64,000 bases of DNA from Oscheius sp. JU75 (lineage: Eukaryota; Nematoda; Chromadorea; Rhabditida; Rhabditidae), in contig JASJZC010000001.1 of NCBI GenBank assembly GCA_037178855.1, forward strand, positions 8,060,001-8,124,000, written 5' to 3'. The stretch's first letter is position 1. Each line of letters begins with the position of its first letter. The notes beneath the pieces are model-generated. The model worked only from the letters and a program-made list of their open reading frames with translations, was not told the origin of the DNA and ran no database searches. Both the position numbers and the translations under genes were made by a program. Of the stretch, positions 51,401 through 61,113 are shown piece by piece.

Positions 51401-51668
51401 GGATCCTGAAGTGGACGAGCAGCAGGATTCGGATGCGGACGAGTTCATGGTTGAGCCGGGCTACCTATCGGATGGAGAAGGTCAAGAAGAGAGTGACGAG
51501 TCGAATGAAAGAGACGCAGAGGGTCGTGCGGAGCGGCTCGCAGCGCGTGCTAGCGAGTGGAAGCGAAACGTTCTCAACAAGTCCAAGGTGTTGATCCCAG
51601 TTTGTGTAGGACCCACATTCGAGCCGACATCATCGCTATTGGCCTATCCGGTCTATATTCTTCCCTAA
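48428..51668 (+). CDS. chaf-1: Chromatin assembly factor 1 large subunit (CHAF1A/p150)
   Basis: CAF-1 places H3-H4 on newly replicated DNA, guided by PCNA. The exons encode an acidic N-terminus (MAEEEKKEEIAGEVGDENVD), the long KER coiled coil (EEREAEKARKAEERRIKDEE onward, 48692-49026), a segment with KFLGFFKKL, then the conserved domain KLKAKLFQFHDNFRPPYYGS, WRKKDTGIKPKRPW and ALDYE|ADSDADWENE, and the acidic ED region (SDADEFMVEPGYLSDGEG). The C-terminal part ends KVLIPVCVGPTF and stops at 51668. Two oddities: a run of nine A (48975-48983) throws the KER frame off by one, while the following sequence reads correctly in the other frame; and the 1039-nt intron 49868-50906 has a GC donor and carries three tRNA-like elements. 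An E2F-like site precedes the gene. The 3' end is the least certain part. Confidence 0.9.
50150..50880 (-). mobile_element. Three same-orientation tRNA-headed SINE-like elements in one CAF-1 intron
   Basis: On the minus strand three tRNA-like heads occur: 50409-50475 (B box GGTTCGAAACC, A-box-like GCTAGTGTACTGCTAAGAG), 50624-50686 (perfect B box GGTTCGATTCC, A-box-like TTAGTGTTATGCTAAGGGG) and 50803-50880 (B box GGTTTGGATCC, A-box-like GAGATAGTTCGTTTGGCACA). The bodies behind the first two heads are alike: TGCAAAATGACACTTTACTG at 50237 against TACAGAATGACACTTCACTG at 50571, and AAACGCGGCCTAC against AAATGCGACCTAC. Shared body plus tRNA head is the SINE pattern. No reverse transcriptase is nearby. 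Confidence 0.65.
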
Positions 51669-51754
51669 ATCTTTCATATTATTTCAAACCCGGCAACAGG
51701 CTCTTTTGCCGTCGCCGGGGCTGTTTTGTGGCCGCGGGCGTTGTGCCCGCCGGC

Positions 51755-53247
51755 ATGCGACAGCACTCCATGTCTAGTGTCAGAAAGTTAAACGAGGTGA
51801 GTGCTCCTGGCCCCTTAATTCTCCTTGATTTTCTGACCCGAATGCCCCTTTTCCCGCTCCAAAACGCTTTACATTGTGATGTGTTTATGTTTACAGTAAA
51901 TTTGCATGATTCTATCAGTTTTTCATTGAATTTCCCCCTATTTGTCTAAACCCCATTCTCTTTCAAAAACCTCCGATTTAACCCCCGCCCCCTAGTCTCG
52001 CCTATTTCTCTTTTTGTAAAATGATTCTCCTCTGGTCAACTGTAAAAGCATCTCCCTTATCCACCTTCCGTTGTATCTGTTGTGGATAAACTGACTTTCT
52101 TCCATTTTTTCGTAAGGAGCCTCTTTTCACTCGAACAGACATCTTTTCGTTTGAAACTACGCTGAAATTGTTCGTGTAGCTCAATTAGTCTAGCAGCATC
52201 TTTGGACTCCAATTAAGGGCACGCCTGGCAGACAGTTCCATCGCGCATAATTGCCTGTTCAGCTTTTATTTAATTGGCATCGAGCTATTATCTTTTTCCT
52301 AATGCCTCGAGTTGTTTCGCAATGATGACATCTAGTGGAGAATCAATATTTTCCTAGAATTAGCGCCTTCTTCTAACCGAAACATTTGAGATTTTGTCAA
52401 GAACCATCCAGTTTCCATATATTTCAATCAGTTGCATTTGTCTGCACACTCGCCCCGCTGCTATATTGATTTCTCTTCAGCTCGGGGTCTCCAATTATGC
52501 AGCTGGCGAATATTTTCAACCACGTTTTTGGAAGAGATCTTAGGGAATTTCGATGTGATTGCATGCCAAATAGTTTTGAGAGTTTCACAAAATGTAGGAA
52601 AGTTTCAGCTGGTGCACGAATGCCAAGTGCAGCTGGCTCTGTTCCGACATGCTACTCAGGGCATCGGTACGGCCCAAGATGGCGCCTCCTTGCGAAGGTA
52701 TCGAATCTATTGACATTTTAACACGGTTCCCGTTGCAGAGAGGTGGAAACGGCGGGTAGAGCATGCCTGAAAGCCTGTGAGGCCGCCAGAAATTGCGTCC
52801 TGCCACAGCTTCGACATGAAGGTGGGAGATTCTAGATTCATAGCGGAATGTGTACATTTTTTAGGAGTAGAATTTACCCGAAATGCGTCCCAATTCATCG
52901 GCTGCGTAGCTGCCTACGTGGTCGAGATGAAGCGCTGTGTCGCCTTGGAACGAACCTTTCCCGCCCCTACAGAGCCTTCAATAACGCCTCAAATGGTTCG
53001 TTTAGGAAAGAGAAAACTTGATGAAAAGAGATTTATAGATAGCCAATATGGAATCTATGTTGGAAACGTTAGAAAATTTAATAACAGTCCATTTTTCAAC
53101 TAGTGAATCTTCCCCTACAGATAAGGTGAGTCTTCCTTCCAAACCACTATAGTAAAATCGGCATTTCAGGTAACCCCACGACGAAGAAGGGCTACTTCCT
53201 GTCGGCCGCAGTGTGTATGCTCAAAGCTAAAGACAAGCTATGCCTGA
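51755..53247 (+). CDS. rsbp-1: R7BP/RSBP-1 family: membrane anchor for R7 RGS proteins
   Basis: Exons 51755-51796, 52609-52697, 52739-52821, 52865-52995 and 53170-53247 join in phase to about 140 residues. The start MRQHSMSSVRKLNE runs into LVHECQVQLALFRHATQGIG, ASLRREVETAGRACLKACEA and VAAYVVEMKRCVALERTFP, matching the helical core of R7BP/R9AP. The last exon encodes a polybasic, cysteine-containing tail (TPRRRRATSCRPQCVCSKLK), the same layout as the palmitoylated C-terminus that tethers R7BP to the plasma membrane. R7BP proteins bind R7 RGS/G-beta-5 complexes and speed up shutdown of Go signalling in neurons and muscle. The gene starts 86 nt after the CAF-1 stop on the same strand, an operon-like gap. 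Intron 1 (812 nt) is large for the region. Confidence 0.85.
52172..52246 (+). mobile_element. Possible degenerate tRNA-like element in rsbp-1 intron 1
   Basis: GTGTAGCTCAATTAGTCTAG resembles a tRNA 5' part with an A box, and TTTGGACTCCAA resembles an anticodon arm. The B box (CAGTTCCATCG) is poor. Included as a weak member of the tRNA-derived family. Confidence 0.3.
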
Positions 53248-53461
53248 CCCGTCTCCTAGGCACCAATTATGGCATAATCCACCTCCCTAAAAGTCCCAGA
53301 TATCTAGTCAAAACAATCTCCTCATTGTAAATACTCGATGCAAGATGCTCTATCAGTCAGTGTGGTCTTTGCAGCAAGAAAAGTTATAAACATTTCGTCT
53401 CTACATAAGAATTTTTACCTAAAAACAATAACAAACTGTTCAACAATGGGAGGTGGTGTAT

Positions 53462-54977
53462 TTAACGAAAATCTCTTCCAGAGTGCTCGGGATAATGGCG
53501 CTGACCTTCATTCGACGAACGGACACTGTAAACGCGATTTTAAGTGAAACACCCACACAATTCTCAATGTCAAGATCCCGATCTTGACCCTCTCCAATCG
53601 CCCACTCTCGATAAATAGAAAACTTACGCGTTTTGAAGAAGATGTTGAGCGAGATCAATCTGCCTGGATGTTCCGGTTATTGTGATGAGACGCTCATTCT
53701 TTTCAGTAAGGGGCTCCACTGAAATGGCAGCACCAGTCTCTTCACGAATCTTCTTGATGCGCTTTCCGTTTCTGCCAATAATAGCGCCGCCGAGATTTGC
53801 CGGGATAGTCACCTGTAGTGAATTGCTTAAAATCTGTGGAGAAACAAGCAGAATACCAGATCCGAATGGATTTCGCCATCCAAGTTCTGTCCGCTATAAA
53901 TTTGATGAGGCATCCTACGGCCAAGAGGGCGTTGAACTACATAAGGGGGAAGAATGGGGGGAGGAGGAGGTGCCTGAATCTGCTGAATTTGCATTCCACC
54001 GTAACTCGTTCCAGCAGTTCCGCCTCGCCTGAAATCGTTGTTTAGAAACATGTCGAAGTAGAAGACCAACATAATTCGGGGATTTTGGGGAAATTCTTTC
54101 TCGTAGTGGCTTCGAGCTTCTTTTAGAGGAAGGAATTGATCACAGGGAAATCCTCCATACTCGCGGACCAGATGCGGAGCATAATTGGAGGTATCGTAGT
54201 TGGACCAGCCACCCTGAACATGGGATGAATTTGAGAAGGACATCACTATGCCTTGACAGCAACATTGCGCAGTTCTTCAACAATAAGACGGGCAGTCTGG
54301 ACCAGTCCAGTGGCATCTCCAGTAACGAGGCATATGCGGTCGGTGGACTTTGGAGCGAGGCTCTGATAGATCTGAATAAAAAGCAAGTTACGTCAAAGCA
54401 TCTTCTAACCTTTATTTGCGTACCAGCCTTCTCGCGTAGCTCCTTGATTTTGGCTCCGGCTCGACCAATGAGAGCGCCGGCGTGACTCTGATGGACGAGG
54501 AATCGCACATCCAGCTTACCAATGTCGTTTAACTGAACATAATATCATGAGAATGGTTAAACAACAAAAGAAAACATCTTCTAGTCGTGTCATCACGTCT
54601 TGGAACAAAGGTACAATCTTTTCGGGAGTAGCAACTAGATTGACCGTTCTTTCGGGAGACTGAGAGTCCGGAACGGCGACTTGAGCATCATACTAAAACA
54701 GCGATTATCAGTGAAACAAATATAGAAGCTTACTTCACTACGCAAACGTTTGATGTTCTCTCCTTTTCTTCCAATTATTCCACCGGCACTTTTTGTTGAA
54801 ACGAGGAGGCGCATCTCGTATCTTCCTGCAGCAATAGCATCCGTGAAGCTAAAGTAAAGCCGTTTTTCGGGACTATAATATCAGAATAATAACAGAAAGA
54901 TGGAAAGAACTCACGTGTCACACTTAGACTTTTTGCTGGCGGCGTTGTGTTCGATCTCCTGATGATCCCGCTTCATT
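53462..54977 (-). CDS. hnRNP K-type RNA-binding protein with three KH domains
   Basis: The start at 54977 ([20 protein letters not shown]) gives a nuclear-localisation-like N-terminus. KH1 (54690-54850): [30 protein letters not shown]2 (54420-54535 and 54252-54370): [48 protein letters not shown]3 (53630-53812): [54 protein letters not shown]. GxxG loops are intact in all three. Between KH2 and KH3 lies a Gly/Pro/Tyr-rich linker. The family binds C-rich RNA and DNA in nucleus and cytoplasm. The last exon is chosen as 53462 onward, ending [11 protein letters not shown], which resembles the hnRNP K tail; reading straight on gives a stop at 53624 instead. Intron 54214-54251 has a GC donor. Confidence 0.92.
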
Positions 54978-55541
54978 CTTTGTATCGAGGCTGACTGAAA
55001 AATGCAATTGGAGCGGGAAAGATCACGATAAAGTGGACATATTTCCAGAAAAGATTGTGCATTACCCTATGAGCCTCTAAGGCAATTCTGTATACACGAT
55101 TTCTTATTTGTAACATAACGTAGGTGAAGTAAGACTGCAAAGAGAATGTATATTACGGAAAGTGGAAGAAAAAGTAGTTATTTCTACAGCAGATCGTCTC
55201 GTCTTTTTCCCCAACACTTTGCTGTATTGGATCCTTGTTGAAATGGACAACAGTTAAAACAATAAAAAATAACTGATAGAATGACAAATTCAGGAAGGCA
55301 TGAACCGAATAACAATCTTGTTTCAATTTTGCCGCCCCTTCTTACGATGCTCATTCGCGCGATTTCAAACATAGTTTTATTATTCTGACAGTTCTGTTTT
55401 GATTGTTCACTCTTGATTGTTCGACAATCGAGCACCAACTCTACAAAACATTCAGAAGAAACGGAATAACTTGCCTGAAAACAATAAAAGTAGCTGGCTT
55501 CAGTTAGCTAGCAATTTCCCTCCTCCCCCCCCCCCATAGAG

Positions 55542-55907
55542 ATGGCTGACAATCAGGACAACGAGGGTGATGGAAATAGCAAGCCGGACGGCTTCAACAA
55601 AGAGGAGCACAAGCGCGAGGTGCAACGTCTTCGCTCCATCAAGAAGCAGAGAACCATGAAGTTGGCCGAGAGATTCGACGACGTGGTGCCTTCGCCTGGA
55701 AGGACGAGTCTGGGTGTGGAGAGCATTCACAATGACGTCTTCTCGGAGCCGGGAGCAGAGACGGACCAGCTGAACTATCTCAACCAACTCATCGAAGACG
55801 AATCGGATCCTCAACAGAAGCCACCCCCTCCCGCTGTCCTACCGTCCATCATGGCCCTCATCGCCATTCTTCTGGCTGCAATCATCACCTTCTACCTGAA
55901 AAAGTAG
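55542..55907 (+). CDS. Tail-anchored membrane protein, 121 residues, family unknown
   Basis: A single exon begins just after a C-rich acceptor (CCCCCCCCATAG). The product is acidic and basic by turns (MADNQDNEGDGNSKPDGFNK, then HKREVQRLRSIKKQRTMKLA), with a proline run (QKPPPPAVLP) before one hydrophobic segment of about 19 residues (SIMALIAILLAAIITFYL) and a C-terminal KK. There is no signal peptide, so the protein should be inserted after translation with its N-terminus in the cytosol, in the ER or outer mitochondrial membrane. The basic helix could bind a partner. No family was recognised. AATAAA follows at 55921. The gene is divergent from hnRNP K. Confidence 0.8.
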   Translation: MADNQDNEGDGNSKPDGFNKEEHKREVQRLRSIKKQRTMKLAERFDDVVPSPGRTSLGVESIHNDVFSEPGAETDQLNYLNQLIEDESDPQQKPPPPAVLPSIMALIAILLAAIITFYLKK

Positions 55908-55920
55908 AGCAGCTGATATG

Positions 55921-55926
55921 AATAAA
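55921..55926 (+). terminator. Poly(A) signal of the tail-anchored protein gene
   Basis: AATAAA lies 13 nt after the stop codon, followed by a T-rich stretch. Confidence 0.65.
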
Positions 55927-56305
55927 GCATTTCAAACAGTATAACATTATGCGCGAACTTTAATCAGTTTGGTAGTATCTTGTAAACGAAAAAAGTGACC
56001 TCGTTCGAATAAAGCATCAAAACTGAACAGAGGACTGTGTACTCTGCTGGATTGATTTCCAGCTGACTGCCACCTTTTTTTATCAGTCAACACTCGTCTG
56101 ACGTGTTCTTTCTTCTCGTCTTTTTGTTTTCTTCACAGCAAAACTTTCATCAGATTCCCTGTGTTATTCCTTGTATTCCTGTCACATGTCAATATAACTG
56201 GGCATTAGGTCGTACCAGGACACGTGCAGGGCTGACCAGCTGTTTATAGCAAACAAGACAGCTTTAAAGAGAGCACCATATCTGGAGTGAAGAAAGCAAT
56301 CAGAG

Positions 56306-56919
56306 ATGAACCAGCTGAAACTTGTGACCTCTTCCGTCTCCTTCAACCCTCAGGTAAGTCCCGTAATCTGTCGTAATGTCCAGATGCATTTTTTGCTGAG
56401 TTTCTTAACCTAATTTTTTTTTTTGAAGTTTGTGAGGAAGACGGTTTTTGTTCAGATCAGAGGACGACAGCGACGAATCGAAATGATCCTGGACTCACTG
56501 CACATTCCCTACATGGTAGTAGATATTTCTGTTGATAAGCACTATAGACAACTGGCTCGAGGAAATGTACCCGCCCTTTTTGTCGACGAGGAGTTTATTG
56601 GGGTGAGTTCGAGTAGTATATCTATCACATCTCCCGACTACTTTCTGGCTCAGACTTTCGTATTTCTGATCGAAAATGTGTGCAAGGTTGAAGGGAACTC
56701 CAAGAGCTGCAACTTTGTAGTACGTAGACGGAAAAGCACCCCGAAAGTTACAAGTGTCAGCCGGAGTTGAGCGCAGTTCACATGTCATTCTTATCAGAGA
56801 GAGAGAGAGTTTTTCAGAACTTTGAAGACTTTGAGTCGGCAGTGGACGGCGGTCTGCTCTTCGAATTCCTTCGAATGCCTCCTGAGCCCGAATTTGCTCC
56901 ACCCATCCTGGCTACATAA
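56306..56919 (+). CDS. SH3BGRL-family thioredoxin-fold protein
   Basis: Three exons, 56306-56353, 56456-56602 and 56818-56919, give 98 residues. The first strand (MNQLKLVTSSVSFNPQ), the helix with RQRRIEMILDSLHIPYMVVD and the conserved end (ALFVDEEFIGNFEDFESAVD, LLFEFLRMPPEPEF) follow the SH3BGRL pattern: a glutaredoxin-like fold without the CxxC active site, ending in a proline-containing segment. The second exon could begin at either of two nearby acceptors; the choice made here keeps family spacing. SH3BGRL proteins are small cytosolic adaptors of unclear role. No redox activity is expected because the cysteines are missing. Intron 2 shows a weak relic of the palindromic repeat. Confidence 0.82.
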
Positions 56920-57960
56920 AAGAGCGCTGTATGAAACTTATTCTGAACATACGTATATTAAAATATTCATTCTCTGTCAATGTTTACCCTCGATTTCCTG
57001 CGTCAGAACGAACATGACTTGACGCTTTTATCACTTGTTTATGGTGGTACATACCACTCAAAGAGGTCGACTAACAAGAGCTGAATACCAGATGAAAGAA
57101 ATTCCCTGACTGATAACTGATAAAAGTCCCCTTTGGTAGACAGGGATGCTCCTAACAGAAGAAAGATTAACATGGTTGCAATAGAAAGAACCCTTATGTT
57201 CAGACATTTTGGTGTCCCTGACGAGCTGCCTACGTATTGCTTTGAAAAAAAGTCAGCTTTTGGGGAAACTTGGGAACTTAGGCTATTGGAGAAGCGGCGC
57301 AGCCGCCTGTTTTCACTGCTAAGTCAAGACTAAAGGACGGTTGTTACTAAAGATCACTGATCTGTCTCTGCCGAGTACCTTCAGACGGTTTGATCTCCTC
57401 GTAGTTTCATCTCTTGTCATGGTTAAAAAATAGAAAAAACTTTCTAGAAGATCGCATTAGTGGCCAATCAGTACAGAGAAACCTACCTGCACACCAATAT
57501 AATTCCAACCAAGATGACTCATTGCAGTTTTCTGGGAGTGTTTGGTATACTTCTAGAATAGATCTTGATGGAACTCATAATCAGGCCTACTGAAAGTTTG
57601 ACAACGGTAGAGTATGTTTATAGCTCTCGTATCCATGTTGGAAAGCAGCAACTAGATGCCAAAAGAACCCAGTTGAAGGTTTCAATCGATGATCTCTGCC
57701 AAAAAAGGAATCAGCTGCCCCCAAAATCGATCGAAGATCCCTTTTCAAATTGCGAGAGTGGGTCATGACCCAGAGATAAACAGCTGCGGAACGAGCCGGC
57801 AGCATTTTCCTTGGAACGCGGCTATCGCGCGACGTGGCATGGGCCCGATTCCGGTGTCCTCACTGACCTTATTTACGAGTCTGCCCCATCTGAAAACAAC
57901 AGCTATACAAACATTCTTTCTTTCTATTGTTTTTTATCTAACACCCCAACTTTTTCAGCA
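56920..57960. other. Intergenic region before TM9SF
   Basis: About 1 kb with no coding similarity. Short frames lack similarity to anything recognised. The part near 57900-57960 is a pyrimidine-rich outron-like stretch ending TTTTTCAG just before the TM9SF start. Confidence 0.45.
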
Positions 57961-60886
57961 ATGAGCTCTCAAGCTTGGTTGATTTCTGTTGTTCTTCTCA
58001 CACTATGTCCTGTGGAGCAGGGCTTTTATGTTCCCGGAGTAGCGCCAGTAGAGTTCAAAAAGGGAGAGCCGATCGAAGTTCGGGTAAGAATAGCCGTCTT
58101 TCTTCAGCAAAACACGAATCAGGCTATCAAACTGACAAGTACGAAGACAGTCGTCCCTTATGAATACTACACGGTCCCGTTCTGCAAGCCCGAGGGAGAA
58201 ATCCAATACAAGTCGGAGAATCTAGGCGAGGTGATGCGCGGGGACCGCATCGTCAACACTCCCATTCATGTAGGCTTCATATTCTTATTGATACTGCAGG
58301 ACTGTTCAGATTTCCATGAAGAACAACATTGGATGCAATTCGTCGTGCTCCGACTCTCACAAGATCAGTGAGAAGGAAACAACAACGCTGATCAAGCGCA
58401 TAAAGGAGGATTACCATGTTCATTTGTAGGTTTTTATTTCTAACAACACAAAGTTGTAAAATTGACAATTTACATTTTTTTCTCAGACTTGTTGACAACC
58501 TGCCAGTTGCCACTAAATTCAAGGTCCCGAAGACCGGGGAAATCTTCTATGATCTCGGCTACAGACTCGGATGGACGACTGAGGATGGAAAGGTTTTTCC
58601 ATAACTGGCTATTTTATACTTTAAAGTCTTAGGTGTACGTGAACAATCACCTCGACTTTGTCCTGAAATACCACGAGCATCTGCCGGGAACTTACAGAGT
58701 CGTCGGCTTTGAAGTCATACCCAGATCAGTAAAGAGTGTCTCCTTCACTGGAAGCAACAAGTTTGGTGTAAGTCGGGTCGCTGAAACCTACTGGAGCCCT
58801 CTTTGTAGGAATGCTCGGCAATCCTTGGCGAAAAAGAACCGTTCGAACTCAAGCAAGGAGCTCAGGAGATCCAGTTCACGTACAGTGTTACCTGGGAAGA
58901 GAGCGCCGTCCCTTGGGCCAGTCGCTGGGATGTCCTACTCTCCACGAAGGGAAATGACATTCACTGGTTCAGCATCCTCAACAGCATCGTCGTCGTCATC
59001 TCTCTTTCTGGTAGGGTTTGATTTTTTCCTTTATTACTCCCTGTATCCTATTCTCTGCAAAGTACGATTCATTATGCTAGTCCTTTATCTGAACATGGTC
59101 ATCTCAAAACTGAGACCTTGTTATCTAGCCGACCAGTCGCTAGTACATCGCGACCCAGAGCCATTGATTTTGCATCTTAAATCTCTTAAACTGGCTGATC
59201 TCTTATGACTCTAAAATCTGTCAAGAATAACACCTGACGTGTGTTACAGCCATCAAGTGCGTTTTGTATAGTTCGGATACCCTTATCCTGTGCCTGTTGA
59301 CCTCTACACTGCTCTTGATATTGCTTTGACTTCTCCCACAGCTGAACAAAAACAACAGGCATTTGTTGTCATGAAAAACAGAGGACCGAAAAAGGAATCG
59401 ATTGCTTCCATATATTTGTAGTTGCGCCCATGAATCGTAACCGCCAAAAATGTTCTTCGAGAATGAAACTAAAATCAGATATCTCGAAGAAGAATGACTT
59501 CCAGGTTTCCTCAGCGTCTCGATCGTGCGAACTGTCCGCCGCGACATTGCCCAGTACAACAGAGACGATGAGGAGGATGATACCCTGGAAGAGACAGGCT
59601 GGAAACTCGTTCATGGAGACGTCTTCCGTCCCCCTCCCCATCAAATGATTCTGGTCAATATGGTCGGAACAGGTATTCAGCTCCTAGGAATGGTCGGAAC
59701 TGTTGTCTGTAAGTGGCTCACTGTATGGCTTTCAATAGGAAACTGTTCAGTGTTTGCCGCTCTGGGAATGCTCTCTCCCTCCAGCAGGGGTTCTCTGATG
59801 TCTGCTGCAGTCTTCCTTTTCTGCTTCTTGGGTCTCATCAGTGGCTACCATGCCGGCCGTCTGTACAAGACGATGAAGGGAAAGAATCCGATTCGTTGTG
59901 CCGTTCAGACCGGGACACTGTTCCCATCTCTAATCCTCGGAAGTGGCTTTCTGCTCAATTTCTTCCTCATCAGTAAGGGTTCTTCCGGAGCTGTAGGTTT
60001 CTTACTACACGAGATCTATGCCCTCTTTGCAGATTCCCTTCAGCACAATGATCGCCCTACTTTTCATGTGGCTCGGAATAGATCTGCCCCTCACCTTCCT
60101 CGGCTTCTATTTCGGATACCGCAAGCAGGTAGAGAAATTTTTGAGGTATCTTATCCCGTCTTTTAGCCCTACACCCATCCCGTCCGAACCAACCAAATCC
60201 CTCGTCAAGTTCCCGACCAGCCATGGTATCTCCGCACAGTTGCCTGCACTCTTCTGGCTGGAGTCCTGCCGTTCGGAGCCATGTTCATTGAGCTCTTTTT
60301 CATCTTCTCAGCCATCTGGGAAAATCAGTTCTACTACCTTTTCGGCTTCCTCTTTATCGTCTGCCTGATTCTGTGCATCAGTACGGCCCAGATCGCCATC
60401 GTCGCGACATATTTCATGCTCTGTGCTGAGAATTACAGATGGTGGTGGAAGTCGTTCTTCGTCAGCGGAGGATCAGCGGTTTACGGTAAGGATCACAGAT
60501 AGTCCTTCAAAGCGAACATATACCCTTTGCTCGCCCTTTCATAGATCGCGAGGGAAAATCGGGGCGTCCTTTGTTCCCAAAGCTCAGTCGATTAGAGCTC
60601 CGACTGCGAAACAAAAACCAGCCGGGTTCGACTCCAGCGTGGATTTAACTTTTTGCTTACAGTAATGTTCTACGCCGTCTTCTACTATTACACAAAGTTG
60701 GATATCGAGGGATTCGTGCCCACGGTCCTCTACTTTTCCTATTCCGCTCTGATGGCCCTCACCTTCTGGTTCCTGACCGGAACCATTGGATTCTATGCCT
60801 CCTACGCTTTCCGTAAGTCTTGTTTTGGTATCCAATACCACGTATTTTCAGTGAGAAGGATCTACGGTGCAGTAAAAATCGACTAA
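57961..60886 (+). CDS. Transmembrane 9 superfamily protein (TM9SF2/4, nonaspanin)
   Basis: It starts [20 protein letters not shown], a signal peptide right after a TTTTTCAG acceptor. The lumenal domain shows [36 protein letters not shown] and [16 protein letters not shown], all standard for the family. The first membrane segment ([15 protein letters not shown]) is followed by the conserved loop [17 protein letters not shown] and then eight more segments, including [39 protein letters not shown] and [19 protein letters not shown]. It ends [11 protein letters not shown], a C-terminal KxD/E-type Golgi retention signal. Nonaspanins sit in Golgi and endosomal membranes and help sort multi-pass proteins and support phagocytosis. 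An intron of about 490 nt precedes the loop exon, and intron 60487-60660 holds a tRNA-like element. Exon edges inside the lumenal part are approximate. Confidence 0.95.
60576..60643 (+). mobile_element. tRNA-like SINE head in a TM9SF intron
   Basis: AGCTCAGTCGATTAGAGCTC gives a perfect D-arm stem and A box. GGGTTCGACTCC at 60624-60635 is a B box. The anticodon arm (CGACTGCGAAACAAAAACCA) does not fold, so this is a tRNA-derived insertion and not a tRNA gene. It is on the sense strand of the host intron, unlike the copies in MEF2 and CAF-1. Confidence 0.6.
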
Positions 60887-61004
60887 TGGGTACACTAACA
60901 GCTGATCTTCCTTTGTCACCCCCTGAATTTCCATTGTGATAACTTTCAATTCTCGAGTGGTATCTGCGGGTGCCTCCAAGCGTCAATTCTATTGGGAATG
61001 TATG

Positions 61005-61010
61005 AATAAA
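61005..61010 (+). terminator. Poly(A) signal of TM9SF
   Basis: AATAAA, 119 nt after the TM9SF stop and about 100 nt before the next start codon, the spacing usual between operon genes. Confidence 0.55.
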
Positions 61011-61113
61011 CATATTTTATTTTCATTTTCTCTGTAAAAATCTGGTCATTTTGCCAACTAACTTAACTGAGACACTGCACATTTACCAAACTAACAGTTC
61101 CTGTCAGAATGCC

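Noticed and set aside
53624-53626. TAA directly after KH3 as the hnRNP K stop
   Set aside because: GTAAGT at the same place is a strong donor, and splicing to 53532 or so gives a tail like that of hnRNP K. The shorter form remains possible as an isoform.
60576-60643. Functional tRNA gene
   Set aside because: D- and T-arms are present but the anticodon arm does not fold and the acceptor stem does not pair; treated as SINE head.
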